Positions 47,934-55,416 of a stretch of 64,000 bases of DNA are shown piece by piece. The translations under genes and the position numbers were made by a program. The stretch spans positions 3,612,001 to 3,676,000 of the forward strand of contig NZ_CP118259.1 in NCBI RefSeq assembly GCF_013337045.2. The letters are read 5' to 3'. Source of the DNA: Agrobacterium vitis (GTDB taxonomy: Bacteria > Pseudomonadota > Alphaproteobacteria > Rhizobiales > Rhizobiaceae). The stretch's first letter is position 1, and every line of letters begins with the position of its first letter. The notes under the pieces were generated by a model, which worked only from the letters and a program-made list of their open reading frames with translations, searched no databases and was not told where the DNA came from.

Positions 47934-49637
47934 ATGTCTGTTTCTACCCCGACACGGGACGATTTCGCGGCCCTGCTGGAAGAATCCTTTGCAAAGACCG
48001 ATTTGGCCGAAGGCTATGTTGCCAAGGGCATCGTGACGGCCATCGAGAAGGACGTCGCAATCGTTGACGTCGGCCTCAAGGTCGAAGGCCGCGTTCCGCT
48101 GAAGGAATTTGGCGCTCGCGCCAAGGACGGCCAGCTGAAAGTTGGCGACGAAGTTGAAGTTTATGTCGAGCGCATTGAAAACGCGCTGGGCGAAGCTGTT
48201 CTGTCGCGCGAAAAGGCCCGTCGCGAAGAAAGCTGGATCAAGCTCGAAGCCAAGTTCGAAGCTGGCGAGCGCGTCGAAGGCGTTATCTTCAACCAGGTCA
48301 AGGGTGGCTTCACCGTCGATCTCGACGGCGCCGTTGCCTTCCTGCCGCGCTCTCAGGTGGATATCCGCCCGATCCGCGACGTGACCCCGCTGATGCACAA
48401 CCCGCAGCCCTTCGAAATCCTCAAGATGGACAAGCGTCGCGGCAACATCGTTGTTTCGCGCCGTACGGTTCTCGAAGAGTCCCGCGCCGAGCAGCGTTCT
48501 GAAATTGTTCAGAACCTCGAAGAAGGCCAGGTTGTTGAAGGCGTCGTCAAGAACATCACCGATTACGGTGCGTTCGTTGACCTCGGCGGCATCGACGGTC
48601 TGTTGCATGTCACCGACATGGCATGGCGTCGTGTGAACCATCCTTCGGAAATCCTGTCCATCGGCCAGTCGGTCAAGGTTCAGATCATCCGTATCAACCA
48701 GGAAACCCACCGTATCTCGCTCGGCATGAAGCAGCTCGAGTCTGATCCTTGGGATGGCATTGCTGCCAAGTACCCGGTTGGCAAGAAGATCTCCGGTACC
48801 GTCACCAACATCACCGACTACGGTGCATTCGTTGAGCTGGAGCCGGGCATCGAAGGCCTGATCCACATTTCCGAAATGTCCTGGACCAAGAAGAACGTAC
48901 ACCCCGGCAAGATCCTGTCCACCAGCCAGGAAGTTGACGTGGTTGTTCTCGAAGTTGATCCGTCCAAGCGTCGTATCTCGCTTGGCCTGAAGCAGACCCT
49001 CGAAAACCCATGGCAGGCATTTGCCTACAGCCATCCGGCTGGCGCTGAAGTCGAAGGCGAAGTCAAGAACAAGACCGAATTCGGCCTGTTCATCGGCCTC
49101 GAAGGCGACGTTGACGGCATGGTTCACCTGTCGGATCTCGACTGGAACCGTCCAGGCGAACAGGTTATCGAAGAATACAACAAGGGCGACGTTGTTCGCG
49201 CCGTTGTTCTCGATGTGGATGTCGAAAAGGAGCGTATCTCGCTCGGCATCAAGCAGCTCGGCAAGGACTCGGTCGGTGATGCCGCCGCTTCCGGCGATCT
49301 GCGTAAGAATGCTGTCGTGTCCTGCGAAGTGATCGCGGTCAATGACGGTGGCGTCGAAGTCAAGCTCGTCAACCATGAAGACATCGTGTCCTTCATCCGC
49401 CGCGCCGACCTCGCTCGTGACCGTGACGACCAGCGCCCTGAGCGTTTCTCCGTTGGTCAGGTTTTTGACGCTCGCGTCACCAACTTCTCCAAGAAGGATC
49501 GCAAGGTCATGCTGTCGATCAAGGCACTGGAAATCGCTGAAGAGAAGGAAGCCGTTGCTCAGTTCGGTTCGTCCGACAGCGGCGCTTCGCTCGGCGACAT
49601 CCTGGGCGCAGCCCTGAAGAACCGCAGCAACGACTAA
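47934..49637 (+). CDS. rpsA: 30S ribosomal protein S1
   Basis: 567 residues with six S1/OB motifs, for example GIVTAIEKDVAIVDVGLKVEGRVPLKEF (about 33), VEGVVKNITDYGAFVDLGGIDGLLHVTDM (about 200) and ISGTVTNITDYGAFVELEPGIEGLIHISEM (about 285). It binds mRNA leaders and helps start translation. The ATG at 47934 (AGGAGATTTC upstream) is chosen over an in-frame start 45 codons earlier. The cmk-rpsA pair is conserved. Confidence 0.98.
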   Translation: MSVSTPTRDDFAALLEESFAKTDLAEGYVAKGIVTAIEKDVAIVDVGLKVEGRVPLKEFGARAKDGQLKVGDEVEVYVERIENALGEAVLSREKARREESWIKLEAKFEAGERVEGVIFNQVKGGFTVDLDGAVAFLPRSQVDIRPIRDVTPLMHNPQPFEILKMDKRRGNIVVSRRTVLEESRAEQRSEIVQNLEEGQVVEGVVKNITDYGAFVDLGGIDGLLHVTDMAWRRVNHPSEILSIGQSVKVQIIRINQETHRISLGMKQLESDPWDGIAAKYPVGKKISGTVTNITDYGAFVELEPGIEGLIHISEMSWTKKNVHPGKILSTSQEVDVVVLEVDPSKRRISLGLKQTLENPWQAFAYSHPAGAEVEGEVKNKTEFGLFIGLEGDVDGMVHLSDLDWNRPGEQVIEEYNKGDVVRAVVLDVDVEKERISLGIKQLGKDSVGDAAASGDLRKNAVVSCEVIAVNDGGVEVKLVNHEDIVSFIRRADLARDRDDQRPERFSVGQVFDARVTNFSKKDRKVMLSIKALEIAEEKEAVAQFGSSDSGASLGDILGAALKNRSND

Positions 49638-49660
49638 TCGTCGCGGTTTAGAAGATTAAA

Positions 49661-49695
49661 AACCCGCCGGGCAGCAATGTCCGGCGGGTTTTTCT
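49661..49695 (+). terminator. rho-independent terminator after rpsA
   Basis: Perfect arms AACCCGCCGG and CCGGCGGGTT, then TTTCTTT. Confidence 0.92.
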
Positions 49696-49764
49696 TTGGC
49701 TTGATGGTTGCTGCGTGATGATTGCCGAAAACGGCTCTTGCCGCAAATCGAACAATGCTCTAAG

Positions 49765-49781
49765 TTTAGAACTATTCTAAA
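49765..49781. promoter_or_regulatory. Irr-type (ICE-like) operator before mbfA
   Basis: TTTAGAA-CTA-TTCTAAA is a perfect 7+7 palindrome 17 bp before the mbfA ATG. It has the form of the iron-control element bound by Irr in rhizobia, and MbfA genes of Agrobacterium and Bradyrhizobium are known Irr targets. An irr gene lies 7 kb away in this window. Placement near the start fits repression under low iron. Confidence 0.8.
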
Positions 49782-49797
49782 TTGGAGATCTGCCATC

Positions 49798-50781
49798 ATG
49801 TTTCGCTCCTTATTCGCCCCTGCGAAGCGACGTCTGGATAGCCTCACCGAACAGGAGGTTCTCGCGCTGGCGATTTCCTCCGAGGAAGACGATGCGCGGA
49901 TCTATCTGGCCTATGCGGAGCGGTTGAAGGATCAATATCCCCAGTCCGCCAAAGTTTTCAAGGATATGGCTGAGGTGGAGCACACGCACCGCAACATGCT
50001 GATCGACATGCATCGCCAGCGATTTGGCGAGCACATTCCGCTGATCCGCCGGGAGCATGTTCAGGGGTTCATGACACGAAAACCCGATTGGCTTCAGGCC
50101 CAACTTTCCGTCGATCAGGTGCGCGAAGAAGCCGAGGCCATGGAGCGCTCCGCGTATAATTTTTATGTCGAGGCCCAGAAACATGTCTCGGATGCCCGGA
50201 CAAGAGCGCTTCTGGGCGATCTGGCCATGGCGGAGCAGGGCCATGAGGATGTGGCCCATATGCTGGGCGAAAAGCATCGACCTGAGGACGTCCAGAAGCT
50301 GGAGCAGGAAACCACCAAGCGGCAGTTCGTTCTAACCTATGTGCAGCCGGGCCTTGCCGGATTGATGGATGGTTCGGTTTCGACCCTTGCGCCGATCTTT
50401 GCGGCGGCCTTTGCCACTGGCGATACCTGGCAGACCTTTCTGGTCGGCCTCTCGGCCTCGGTGGGGGCGGGCATTTCCATGGGCTTTACCGAGGCCTCCC
50501 ATGACGATGGCAAGATTTCCGGCCGAGGTTCACCGATCAAGCGCGGCCTTGCCTGCGGCATCATGACGGCGCTGGGCGGCCTGGGCCATGCACTGCCCTA
50601 TCTCATTCCGCATTTCTGGACGGCGACAGCGACAGCGGGCGTGGTGGTGTTCATCGAATTATGGGCCATCGCCTTCATCCAGAACAAATATATGGAAACG
50701 CCGTTCTGGCGTGCGGCGATGCAGGTGGTGCTGGGCGGTTCGTTGGTGCTGGCCGCCGGTATCCTGATCGGCAGTGGTTGA
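49798..50781 (+). CDS. mbfA: membrane-bound ferritin MbfA (erythrin-VIT1 fusion)
   Basis: 327 residues. The N-terminal ferritin-like di-iron domain (about 10-150) shows SEEDDARIYLAYAERL, MAEVEHTHRNMLIDMH and a later EQGHEDVAHML with the Glu/His iron ligands; the C-terminal half (about 180-325) is a VIT1-like membrane part with several helices (GLAGLMDGSVSTLAPIFAAAFATGDTW). In Agrobacterium it exports iron and protects against iron and peroxide stress. The ATG at 49798 has GGAG 9 bases upstream. It is monocistronic, with its own terminator and Irr-like operator. Confidence 0.95.
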   Translation: MFRSLFAPAKRRLDSLTEQEVLALAISSEEDDARIYLAYAERLKDQYPQSAKVFKDMAEVEHTHRNMLIDMHRQRFGEHIPLIRREHVQGFMTRKPDWLQAQLSVDQVREEAEAMERSAYNFYVEAQKHVSDARTRALLGDLAMAEQGHEDVAHMLGEKHRPEDVQKLEQETTKRQFVLTYVQPGLAGLMDGSVSTLAPIFAAAFATGDTWQTFLVGLSASVGAGISMGFTEASHDDGKISGRGSPIKRGLACGIMTALGGLGHALPYLIPHFWTATATAGVVVFIELWAIAFIQNKYMETPFWRAAMQVVLGGSLVLAAGILIGSG

Positions 50782-50791
50782 AACCGTCCAT

Positions 50792-50830
50792 AAAAAAGGC
50801 CTGGAGCGTTTCCGCATCCAGGCCTTTTTT
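50792..50830 (+). terminator. bidirectional terminator between mbfA and the BTLCP gene
   Basis: AAAAAAGGCCTGGA and TCCAGGCCTTTTTT, 14-bp perfect arms with A and T runs on the two sides. Confidence 0.93.
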
Positions 50831-50845
50831 CGATTGTCTGTTGAC

Positions 50846-51460
50846 TTATTTCAACGCCGCGACTGGAACATCCTTGCCGCTTTCAATCGTGACCCAACGA
50901 CCGGTATCGAAACTCGCCTGCCGTTTTAGATAGGTATAGGAGGTGTCACTCCAGAGTTTAACGTCATCAACCAGATTATCGAGAATATAGTCGCCAGTGG
51001 ATGTGCGCAGCGTCAAGACGGCGTGGCCTTCGCCATCGGCTTTGCGCACGACAGTAATCAGCAGATCCGCTTCCGAGAAGCCAGCCTGGAGCAGACGCTT
51101 GCGCTTCAACAGAACAAAGTCTTCGCAATCGCCAGCATCAACGGGATATTCCCACCATTCTTCACGACCATAGACGTCCATATCGGTCATTGGAGTGATG
51201 GATTTGTTCACATCCATGTTAACGGCGTGAACGATATCCCAACCGTGCTCCGTAACCTGGCGCGCAGGAGCAGGCTTGCTGCGCACTTGGCACTCGGCTT
51301 TGTAGCGCAGGCAAAATTCATAATGACCGATGGGCTGCGAGGTGATGCCGCCGGTAACCATCGAGGCTGGAACAGCCGATGTCATATCCGCAGCCGCATT
51401 GCCCGCGAAAAACAGCGGAAGTGCGAGAAAAGCTGCCAGAGCTGAAAGCCTGAAGGTCAT
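50846..51460 (-). CDS. transglutaminase-like cysteine peptidase (BTLCP)
   Basis: 204 residues. A signal peptide (about 1-24) precedes the papain/transglutaminase-like domain. The triad is visible: Cys in VDAGDCEDFVLLKRKRLL, His in EGHAVLTL and Asp in GDYILDNL. These periplasmic proteases of Proteobacteria (LapG relatives) cut surface proteins; LapG itself releases RTX adhesins, but no LapD partner is next to this gene and similar stand-alone proteins are common in Rhizobiales. A TTAA-N7-TTAA sequence lies 19 bp before the start. Confidence 0.88.
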   Translation of the reverse strand: MTFRLSALAAFLALPLFFAGNAAADMTSAVPASMVTGGITSQPIGHYEFCLRYKAECQVRSKPAPARQVTEHGWDIVHAVNMDVNKSITPMTDMDVYGREEWWEYPVDAGDCEDFVLLKRKRLLQAGFSEADLLITVVRKADGEGHAVLTLRTSTGDYILDNLVDDVKLWSDTSYTYLKRQASFDTGRWVTIESGKDVPVAALK

Positions 51461-51478
51461 GAGACGTCCCTTGAATTC

Positions 51479-51493
51479 TTAACAAATAGTTAA
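51479..51493. promoter_or_regulatory. candidate CtrA box before the BTLCP gene
   Basis: TTAACAAATAGTTAA fits TTAA-N7-TTAA, the full CtrA site of Alphaproteobacteria, 19 bp upstream of the protease start. A single match in AT-rich DNA can be chance. Confidence 0.35.
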
Positions 51494-51640
51494 GATTACC
51501 AAGAGCAGAGAGTCAATCGTTCCAAGGTCGAGGGGCGGCTCAATCGGCCAATATGGTTAAAATCCGTTAATGAGTGTGAAGTTTTTGTCGCATTTTTGCC
51601 GAATGGCTCCCCGGGGCGGGCTTGGGCTTGCCCCTAGCCT

Positions 51641-52450
51641 TTACGGTTTTGGTTCGATCATGGCGCAAATAGCGTTGCGCATCCGGTCGATGTCCTGCGG
51701 ACGCGACAGGCGATGATCGCCGTCACGCACCAATGTTAACACAACATCGTCGGCGGGCAGGTGTTCGACCAGTTTCAGCGCATGCTGGTAGGGAACATCA
51801 GGATCGGCCATGCCTTGCAGGATATGGATGGGGCAGCCGGTATCGATAATGCCGGTCATTACCCGATTAGCGCGCCCGTCTTCTATCAGCGCGCGCGTGT
51901 AGATATTCGGTTCCGGGCTATACTCCGAGACCTCCTCGAAATAGCCTTTCTCGGCCAGCTCTGCCCGCTCCCGGTCGCCAAGCAGTGGCTCGATCAAGTC
52001 CGAAGTAAAGTCGGGAGCCGGTGCGATCAACACGATTCCAGACAGCTGGGACGGATTGTCGGGGCGGGCTTTCAGTTCTTGAATCAGTCGCAATGCAATC
52101 CAGCCGCCCATGGAGGAGCCGACCAGAACGAGTTTTTCCGGTTTGAAGTGATCGACAACGGCAAGAGCCTCTTCCAGCCAGCGGGAAATGGTGCCGTCGC
52201 GAAAGGCTCCGCCAGAGGTGCCATGCCCGGAATAATCGAATCGGATCGCTCCAACCCCAAGAGATGCGGCCAGATCGTCCATTTCCAGTGCCTTGGTGCC
52301 TGTCATGTCGGACCGGTAGCCGCCAAGCCAGATGCAGGTGGCACGGTCCTCTCCCGTCGGTGCCCGGATCAGCGCGGCTATGCTGCGCGCATCGCTTCCC
52401 TGTCCCACGGTGATTGTGTGGGTTTCGATTGTTGGTTCGACATGGGTCAT
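51641..52450 (-). CDS. alpha/beta hydrolase
   Basis: About 269 residues. The nucleophile Ser is in LVLVGSSMGGWIALRL (GxSxG), the His in VRDGDHRLSRPQDI near the end, and an Asp candidate in MADPDVPYQHAL. The oxyanion-type strand TCIWLGGYRSDM stands early. No signal peptide is seen. Two adjacent ATG codons exist; the second (52448-52450) is better spaced from GGAG. Substrate unknown: esterase, thioesterase or similar. Confidence 0.88.
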   Translation of the reverse strand: MTHVEPTIETHTITVGQGSDARSIAALIRAPTGEDRATCIWLGGYRSDMTGTKALEMDDLAASLGVGAIRFDYSGHGTSGGAFRDGTISRWLEEALAVVDHFKPEKLVLVGSSMGGWIALRLIQELKARPDNPSQLSGIVLIAPAPDFTSDLIEPLLGDRERAELAEKGYFEEVSEYSPEPNIYTRALIEDGRANRVMTGIIDTGCPIHILQGMADPDVPYQHALKLVEHLPADDVVLTLVRDGDHRLSRPQDIDRMRNAICAMIEPKP

Positions 52451-52756
52451 CATTGTCTCCAGGTGTGGTCAAATTGCCCTTGAAGAGAGCAGTTCGTAGT
52501 CCGGTTTCGAATATTTCAATCCTTTGATGTCTTCGAGATATTCGAAATCGCTTGAAAGCGGGGACGCATGAGCATCTTCCGGCCTTCGTATTTGGTATAA
52601 AACAGATTCTTCTCTTCACGACAGCAGGTGATTTTTTTAAAAAACTATGCTATCACCCTCTGAACAGTGGTCCGAGAGAGTGCCCAGCCTTGCAAGGCGG
52701 GACAATCGGGCCTATCTGACGTTCCGAAATCACCGATATGACGATCCGAAATTATT

Positions 52757-52774
52757 GAGGAGAATACGACCATT
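52757..52774 (+). promoter_or_regulatory. infC ribosome binding site and AUU start codon
   Basis: GAGGAG, 9 bases, then ATT. This strong ribosome binding site fixes the non-canonical start of infC. Confidence 0.85.
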
Positions 52775-53308
52775 CGCAGACCGTTCAAAGCCGATGCCCC
52801 CGTTAAGGACGGGCCGCGCTCCAACCGGGAGATCCGGGTTCCAAAGGTCCAGTTGATTGACGCAGAAGGCCAGAATCTCGGCGCCGTGCCGACGGACCAG
52901 GCGCTCCGCATGGCGGAAGAAGCCGGTCTCGATCTGGTCGAAATTTCGCCGAATGCTGAGCCGCCCGTTTGCAAGATCCTGGACCTTGGCAAGCTGAAAT
53001 ACGCCAACCAGAAGAAGGCGGCAGAAGCGCGCAAAAAACAGAAAATCGTTGAAGTCAAAGAAATCAAGATGCGCCCGAACATCGACACCCATGACTATGA
53101 GGTGAAGATGAAGTCGATGTCGCGGTTCTTTGAAGATGGCGACAAGGTCAAGGTCACCTTGAAGTTCCGCGGCCGCGAAATGGCCCACCAGGAACTGGGC
53201 ATGAAATTGCTCATGCAGGTGAAGGAAGACACAGTCGAAGTTGCCAAGGTTGAGGCTGAGCCAAAGCTCGAAGGTCGTCAGATGATGATGGTGCTGGCAC
53301 CTAAATAA
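52772..53308 (+). CDS. infC: translation initiation factor IF-3, AUU start
   Basis: 178 residues when started at ATT 52772: [21 protein letters not shown], the conserved rhizobial IF-3 N-terminus. No ATG, GTG or TTG occurs between the GAGGAG ribosome binding site (52757-52762) and conserved sequence; the first TTG (52853) would delete 27 conserved residues. The N-domain (to about 80), Lys-rich linker ([22 protein letters not shown]) and C-domain ([23 protein letters not shown]) are complete. IF-3 proofreads the start codon and represses its own AUU-started mRNA in E. coli; the same control is likely here. Confidence 0.94.
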   Translation: MRRPFKADAPVKDGPRSNREIRVPKVQLIDAEGQNLGAVPTDQALRMAEEAGLDLVEISPNAEPPVCKILDLGKLKYANQKKAAEARKKQKIVEVKEIKMRPNIDTHDYEVKMKSMSRFFEDGDKVKVTLKFRGREMAHQELGMKLLMQVKEDTVEVAKVEAEPKLEGRQMMMVLAPK

Positions 53309-53351
53309 GCCAGCGACCTTTCAGTCGGACCCGAGAGCATATGCAAGTTTG

Positions 53352-53392
53352 AAGCGACATGCGTTTTATCGAGCGCAGGTCGCTTTTTTTAT
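53352..53392 (+). terminator. rho-independent terminator after infC
   Basis: AAGCGAC(ATGCG) pairs with (CGCAG)GTCGCTT, followed by TTTTTATAA. Confidence 0.85.
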
Positions 53393-53488
53393 AATAAAGC
53401 CCTTGTTTCGCTTCGAAAATGAAACCTGACAAAATCCTGACAACGGCGTCAGCGCGATGTCAGCGGTGTTTTGGCATTGTTATTTTCA

Positions 53489-53616
53489 ACAGACGGGATT
53501 TACCCCACGTCCCCACAACGTTCCCGGTCTGTTATGTCATCCTATGCCCCTGGGTGACGACAAGGCTATAAGCCTATTGGAAACTCCGCCGTCTCTAAAT
53601 GGAACGGCGGAGTTCC
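53489..53616. ncRNA. candidate structured RNA (three hairpins)
   Basis: Hairpins in tandem: ACAGACGGGA / TCCCGGTCTGT (53489-53532, one bulge), AGGCTATAAGCCT (about 53562-53574), and GGAAACTCCGCCGT / ACGGCGGAGTTCC (53579-53616, one bulge) followed by TTATTTGGG. No gene covers it. Strand is undetermined; the tail suggests plus. It matches no RNA family I know. Confidence 0.35.
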
Positions 53617-53978
53617 TTATTTGGGAATGTATAGATTCCTGATTTTTTTGGGGTTTTCAGATAAATTATGTAATTATACTTCGCGGTGAAGGTCCATTTG
53701 AAGGTAAATATATTTGTAATTAAATTTTTTTGAATTTTTCGTCATGAAAATTTCGAAAGACTCAAAAAATACTGGGGAATCTTTTTATAAATTGTAATTT
53801 AGCTTTACAGTTGTTTGCGGCCTCTATATTCAAATGGCACTATACGAATCAACCTAGAGAATGCCGTCGGATCGCCTTGCGCATCACACGTCGCGTTGAC
53901 TGGATAATTTATCTGAGGTCCAATGGGATTTTATGACTGAATACAGGCAATCGAGCGCCGATTAAAGTTTGTCAGCCA

Positions 53979-54593
53979 GTGTCGCCCTCTGCCTATACCG
54001 GAATGGACATGAGAAGCAGCTCAACGGAAGATGGAAAAAAGGAGGTCGCCAGAGCAATCCGGCGCCAACTTTTATGTCTGAGATGTTTTGCGAAAGAAGG
54101 GCCAGAGGGTCGCCGCGTCTATGGTCGAGGTGTGGCGGCAATTCTGTTTCTTGTATCCCTGTTCTTTACCAGTCTCGTCATGGCCTCTGACAATCGCAGT
54201 GGGCCTCCAAGCGGTGGGCCTCCAGGCGGTCCTCCAGGTGGATGGCGAGGCGGCGATCCGCCGAGTGGTGGCCCTCCTAGTTTTTCAGGCTCTCCTGGGC
54301 CTTTTGGAAGCAGGCCCGGCGGGGGAGGTCCAGGCGGAACTCCGAACGGCTCGTTTACAGATGACGATCCGAGCATTGTCCGGCCACAGGTGCTGGAAGG
54401 CGTCAAAAGTGGCCGCTATCGTTCGTTACGAGAGGTGCTTGGCAATCTCAAACTGCCTGAAGGTTCGCGGTTGATCGACGTGGATTTGCGCTATCTCTCC
54501 AACGGTGATTTTTACTTGCTGACCATAAAGGACATGTCCGGGCGGTTTCGCACCTTGAAAGTGGATGCGCGAACCGGAAAGCTGGCACGATAA
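53979..54593 (+). CDS. membrane-anchored Gly/Pro-rich protein with PepSY-like domain
   Basis: Up to 204 residues. One hydrophobic segment (about 51-69, VAAILFLVSLFFTSLVMA) acts as anchor or signal; then comes a flexible stretch of GPP/GGPPGG repeats (about 72-118) and a C-terminal PepSY-like domain (about 130-204, GRYRSLREVLGNLKLPEGSRLIDVDLRYLSNGDFYLLTIKDMSG). It should face the periplasm. A two-component system follows, so it may modulate the kinase. The start is unsure: ATG at 53979, 54003 or 54009. Confidence 0.7.
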   Translation: MSPSAYTGMDMRSSSTEDGKKEVARAIRRQLLCLRCFAKEGPEGRRVYGRGVAAILFLVSLFFTSLVMASDNRSGPPSGGPPGGPPGGWRGGDPPSGGPPSFSGSPGPFGSRPGGGGPGGTPNGSFTDDDPSIVRPQVLEGVKSGRYRSLREVLGNLKLPEGSRLIDVDLRYLSNGDFYLLTIKDMSGRFRTLKVDARTGKLAR

Positions 54594-54613
54594 AGCTGGT
54601 AGCGACAGCCTAC

Positions 54614-54690
54614 ATTGCATCGTACCGAAAAATGGAAACCGGTTTTTGGATAATACGATACAAACAAAATCCTATAGCGCCATGCATGAT
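54614..54690 (+). repeat. dispersed palindromic repeat, family 1, copy C
   Basis: ATCGTA (54618-54623) closes with TACGAT (about 54647-54652); between them TGGAAACCGGTTTTTGG forms the shared inner hairpin, and ACAAAATCCTATAGCGC follows, matching the ACAAA..TAGAGC link of the copies at 11004 and 38347. The second hairpin is weak. It lies between the PepSY gene and the response regulator. Confidence 0.65.
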
Positions 54691-54747
54691 ATAATCTTGC
54701 GCGGATTGTAACTTCTTTCACGGCGGTCTTTTGGAGAGCATTGAATC

Positions 54748-55416
54748 TTGCGTATTTTACTGGCTGAAGACGATGCTAATATCGGGCGCCATGTGGCGGA
54801 AACGTTGAGAGGCGAGGGCTACGAGGTAACCTTGGTCAGCAAGGGGCCGGATGTCTGGGAGGCAGGAGAGGATACCGGCCTCGGCGCCATCATTCTCGAT
54901 CTCGGTCTGCCTGGGCTGGATGGTCTTTCGATTTTAAGACGGTGGCGCAAAGATAGGATCCAGACACCCGTTCTGGTCCTGACGGCGCGAGGGTCGTGGA
55001 TGGAAAGGGTCGATGGTTTCGATGCCGGGGCGGATGACTATCTTCCGAAACCGTTCAGAACAGAGGAGTTACTGGCCCGGCTTCGCGCATTGCTGCGGCG
55101 CGCAGGAAAAACCAGTCATACCCTTTTTTCAGCCGGACGTTTTCAGGTGGATGAGTCCGGTCGGACCGTCACCTTCAATGGTGCCATGCTGGATGTCAGC
55201 CCGCTGGAGTTTCGTTTGATCCAGATTCTCGTCCAAAACAAGGGCCGGGTCTTTTCAGCCTATGAGATCGCCACTCAGATCCAAGGCCGCGATGATGATG
55301 CTTCGAAAAATGCAGTCGAAGCCATGGTGGCGCGGATCCGCAAGAAAACGGATGCCAGTGCTATCGAAACACGGCGCGGCTTTGGCTACGTGGTGCCGGA
55401 CGAAAATTCATGCTGA
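54748..55416 (+). CDS. OmpR/PhoP-family response regulator
   Basis: 222 residues. Receiver domain: acidic pocket Asp8-Asp9, phospho-acceptor Asp51 (IILDLGLPG), the Thr in VLTARGS and the Lys in LPKPFR. The C-terminal winged helix (about 130-218) has LDVSPLEFRLIQILVQNKGRVFSAYEIATQI. The start is TTG at 54748 with GGAGAG 9 bases upstream. The stop overlaps the kinase start by 7 bp. Target genes are unknown, but PhoP-like systems often control envelope stress genes. Confidence 0.95.
   Translation: MRILLAEDDANIGRHVAETLRGEGYEVTLVSKGPDVWEAGEDTGLGAIILDLGLPGLDGLSILRRWRKDRIQTPVLVLTARGSWMERVDGFDAGADDYLPKPFRTEELLARLRALLRRAGKTSHTLFSAGRFQVDESGRTVTFNGAMLDVSPLEFRLIQILVQNKGRVFSAYEIATQIQGRDDDASKNAVEAMVARIRKKTDASAIETRRGFGYVVPDENSC

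Larger units (their letters stand above)
53309..53978. other. AT-rich intergenic region after infC with hairpins
   Basis: 670 bp. After the infC terminator there is a run of stable hairpins (53489-53616), then about 230 bp of very AT-rich DNA (53630-53860) unlike its neighbours. No coding frame is convincing. The AT-rich part may be promoter DNA for the PepSY/two-component genes or a sign of transfer. Confidence 0.55.

Noticed and set aside
47922..49376. 484-codon open frame opposite rpsA
   Set aside because: Antisense shadow of rpsA codon usage; it has no ribosome binding site or family.
53457..53642. 61-codon open frame in the gap after infC
   Set aside because: It runs through the three hairpins, lacks a ribosome binding site and matches no family.
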